Assembly (NCBI GenBank): GCA_023399095.1
Contig: JAEWQS010000044.1
Span: 1 to 12,895 of the forward strand
From: Bacillota bacterium
Lineage (GTDB): Bacteria; Bacillota; Clostridia; Christensenellales; SZUA-584
Direction of reading: 5' to 3'
DNA length: 12,895 nucleotides
The notes under the pieces are model-generated. The model did no database searches. It was not told where the DNA came from and worked only from the letters and a program-made list of their open reading frames with translations. Both the position numbers and the translations under genes were made by a program. Position 1 is the first letter of the stretch, and the number at the start of each line of letters is the position of its first letter. Shown in pieces: positions 12,888 through 12,895 of this stretch.

Positions 12888-12895
12888 ATTGACCT

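Noticed and set aside
12888..12895. TTG start codon at 12889
   Set aside because: It lies only one base after GGAGGT, too close for a functional ribosome binding site; the real start is probably beyond the window.

Overview
The window looks like a chromosomal segment of a low-to-mid-GC Gram-positive bacterium of the Clostridia. The signs are strong AAGGAGG-type ribosome binding sites, GTG and TTG starts with good Shine-Dalgarno spacing, a DUF4362-type lipoprotein, a clostridial-style AmmeMemoRadiSam pair, a DUF4173-type membrane protein, and abundant palindromic intergenic repeats of the kind seen in gut and anaerobic Clostridia. This assignment is inferred from gene content; there is no marker gene such as rRNA. 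No phage, IS element or CRISPR array is visible. All clear protein genes are on the + strand except one small gene at 7273-7488.

Layout. 1-471: 3' end of an AhpD/carboxymuconolactone-decarboxylase-like gene with a membrane tail. 472-753: degenerate inverted repeats. 754-1350: DUF4362 lipoprotein. 1448-3651: two-gene AmmeMemoRadiSam operon, with a Memo/LigB-AMMECR1 fusion overlapping a radical SAM gene by 4 bp, behind an extended -10 promoter. 3726-4574: AT-rich orphan gene with a remote uracil-DNA-glycosylase-like motif order. 4684-6888: operon of a probable PH-like protein and two cysteine-rich zinc-ribbon proteins. 6889-7275: a terminator-like hairpin and two copies of a ~110-bp palindromic repeat. 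7273-7488 (-): a 71-residue protein with a double-glycine leader and a zinc-ribbon-like core. 7670-8845: alpha-oxoamine synthase (AONS/KBL/SPT family), followed by a strong terminator. 8982-10226 and 10257-10820: PIG-V-like GT-C mannosyltransferase and an HD phosphohydrolase. 10954-11091: a 45-residue lysine-rich ORF overlapping the DUF4173-like membrane protein at 11075-12574. 12679-12753: tRNA-Glu(CUC) with promoter and terminator. The window ends in what may be the leader of a further gene.

How the genes work together. The AmmeMemoRadiSam pair is a known co-occurring system of unresolved reaction. The 4684-6888 trio is probably one transcript encoding interacting proteins, but its role is unknown. 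The other genes look like unrelated housekeeping or envelope functions. The least explained items are the PH-like/zinc-ribbon operon, the GG-leader zinc-ribbon peptide, the AT-rich UDG-like orphan, and the small basic ORF coupled to the DUF4173 gene. Two separate genes also have their stop codon inside the end of an intergenic repeat.
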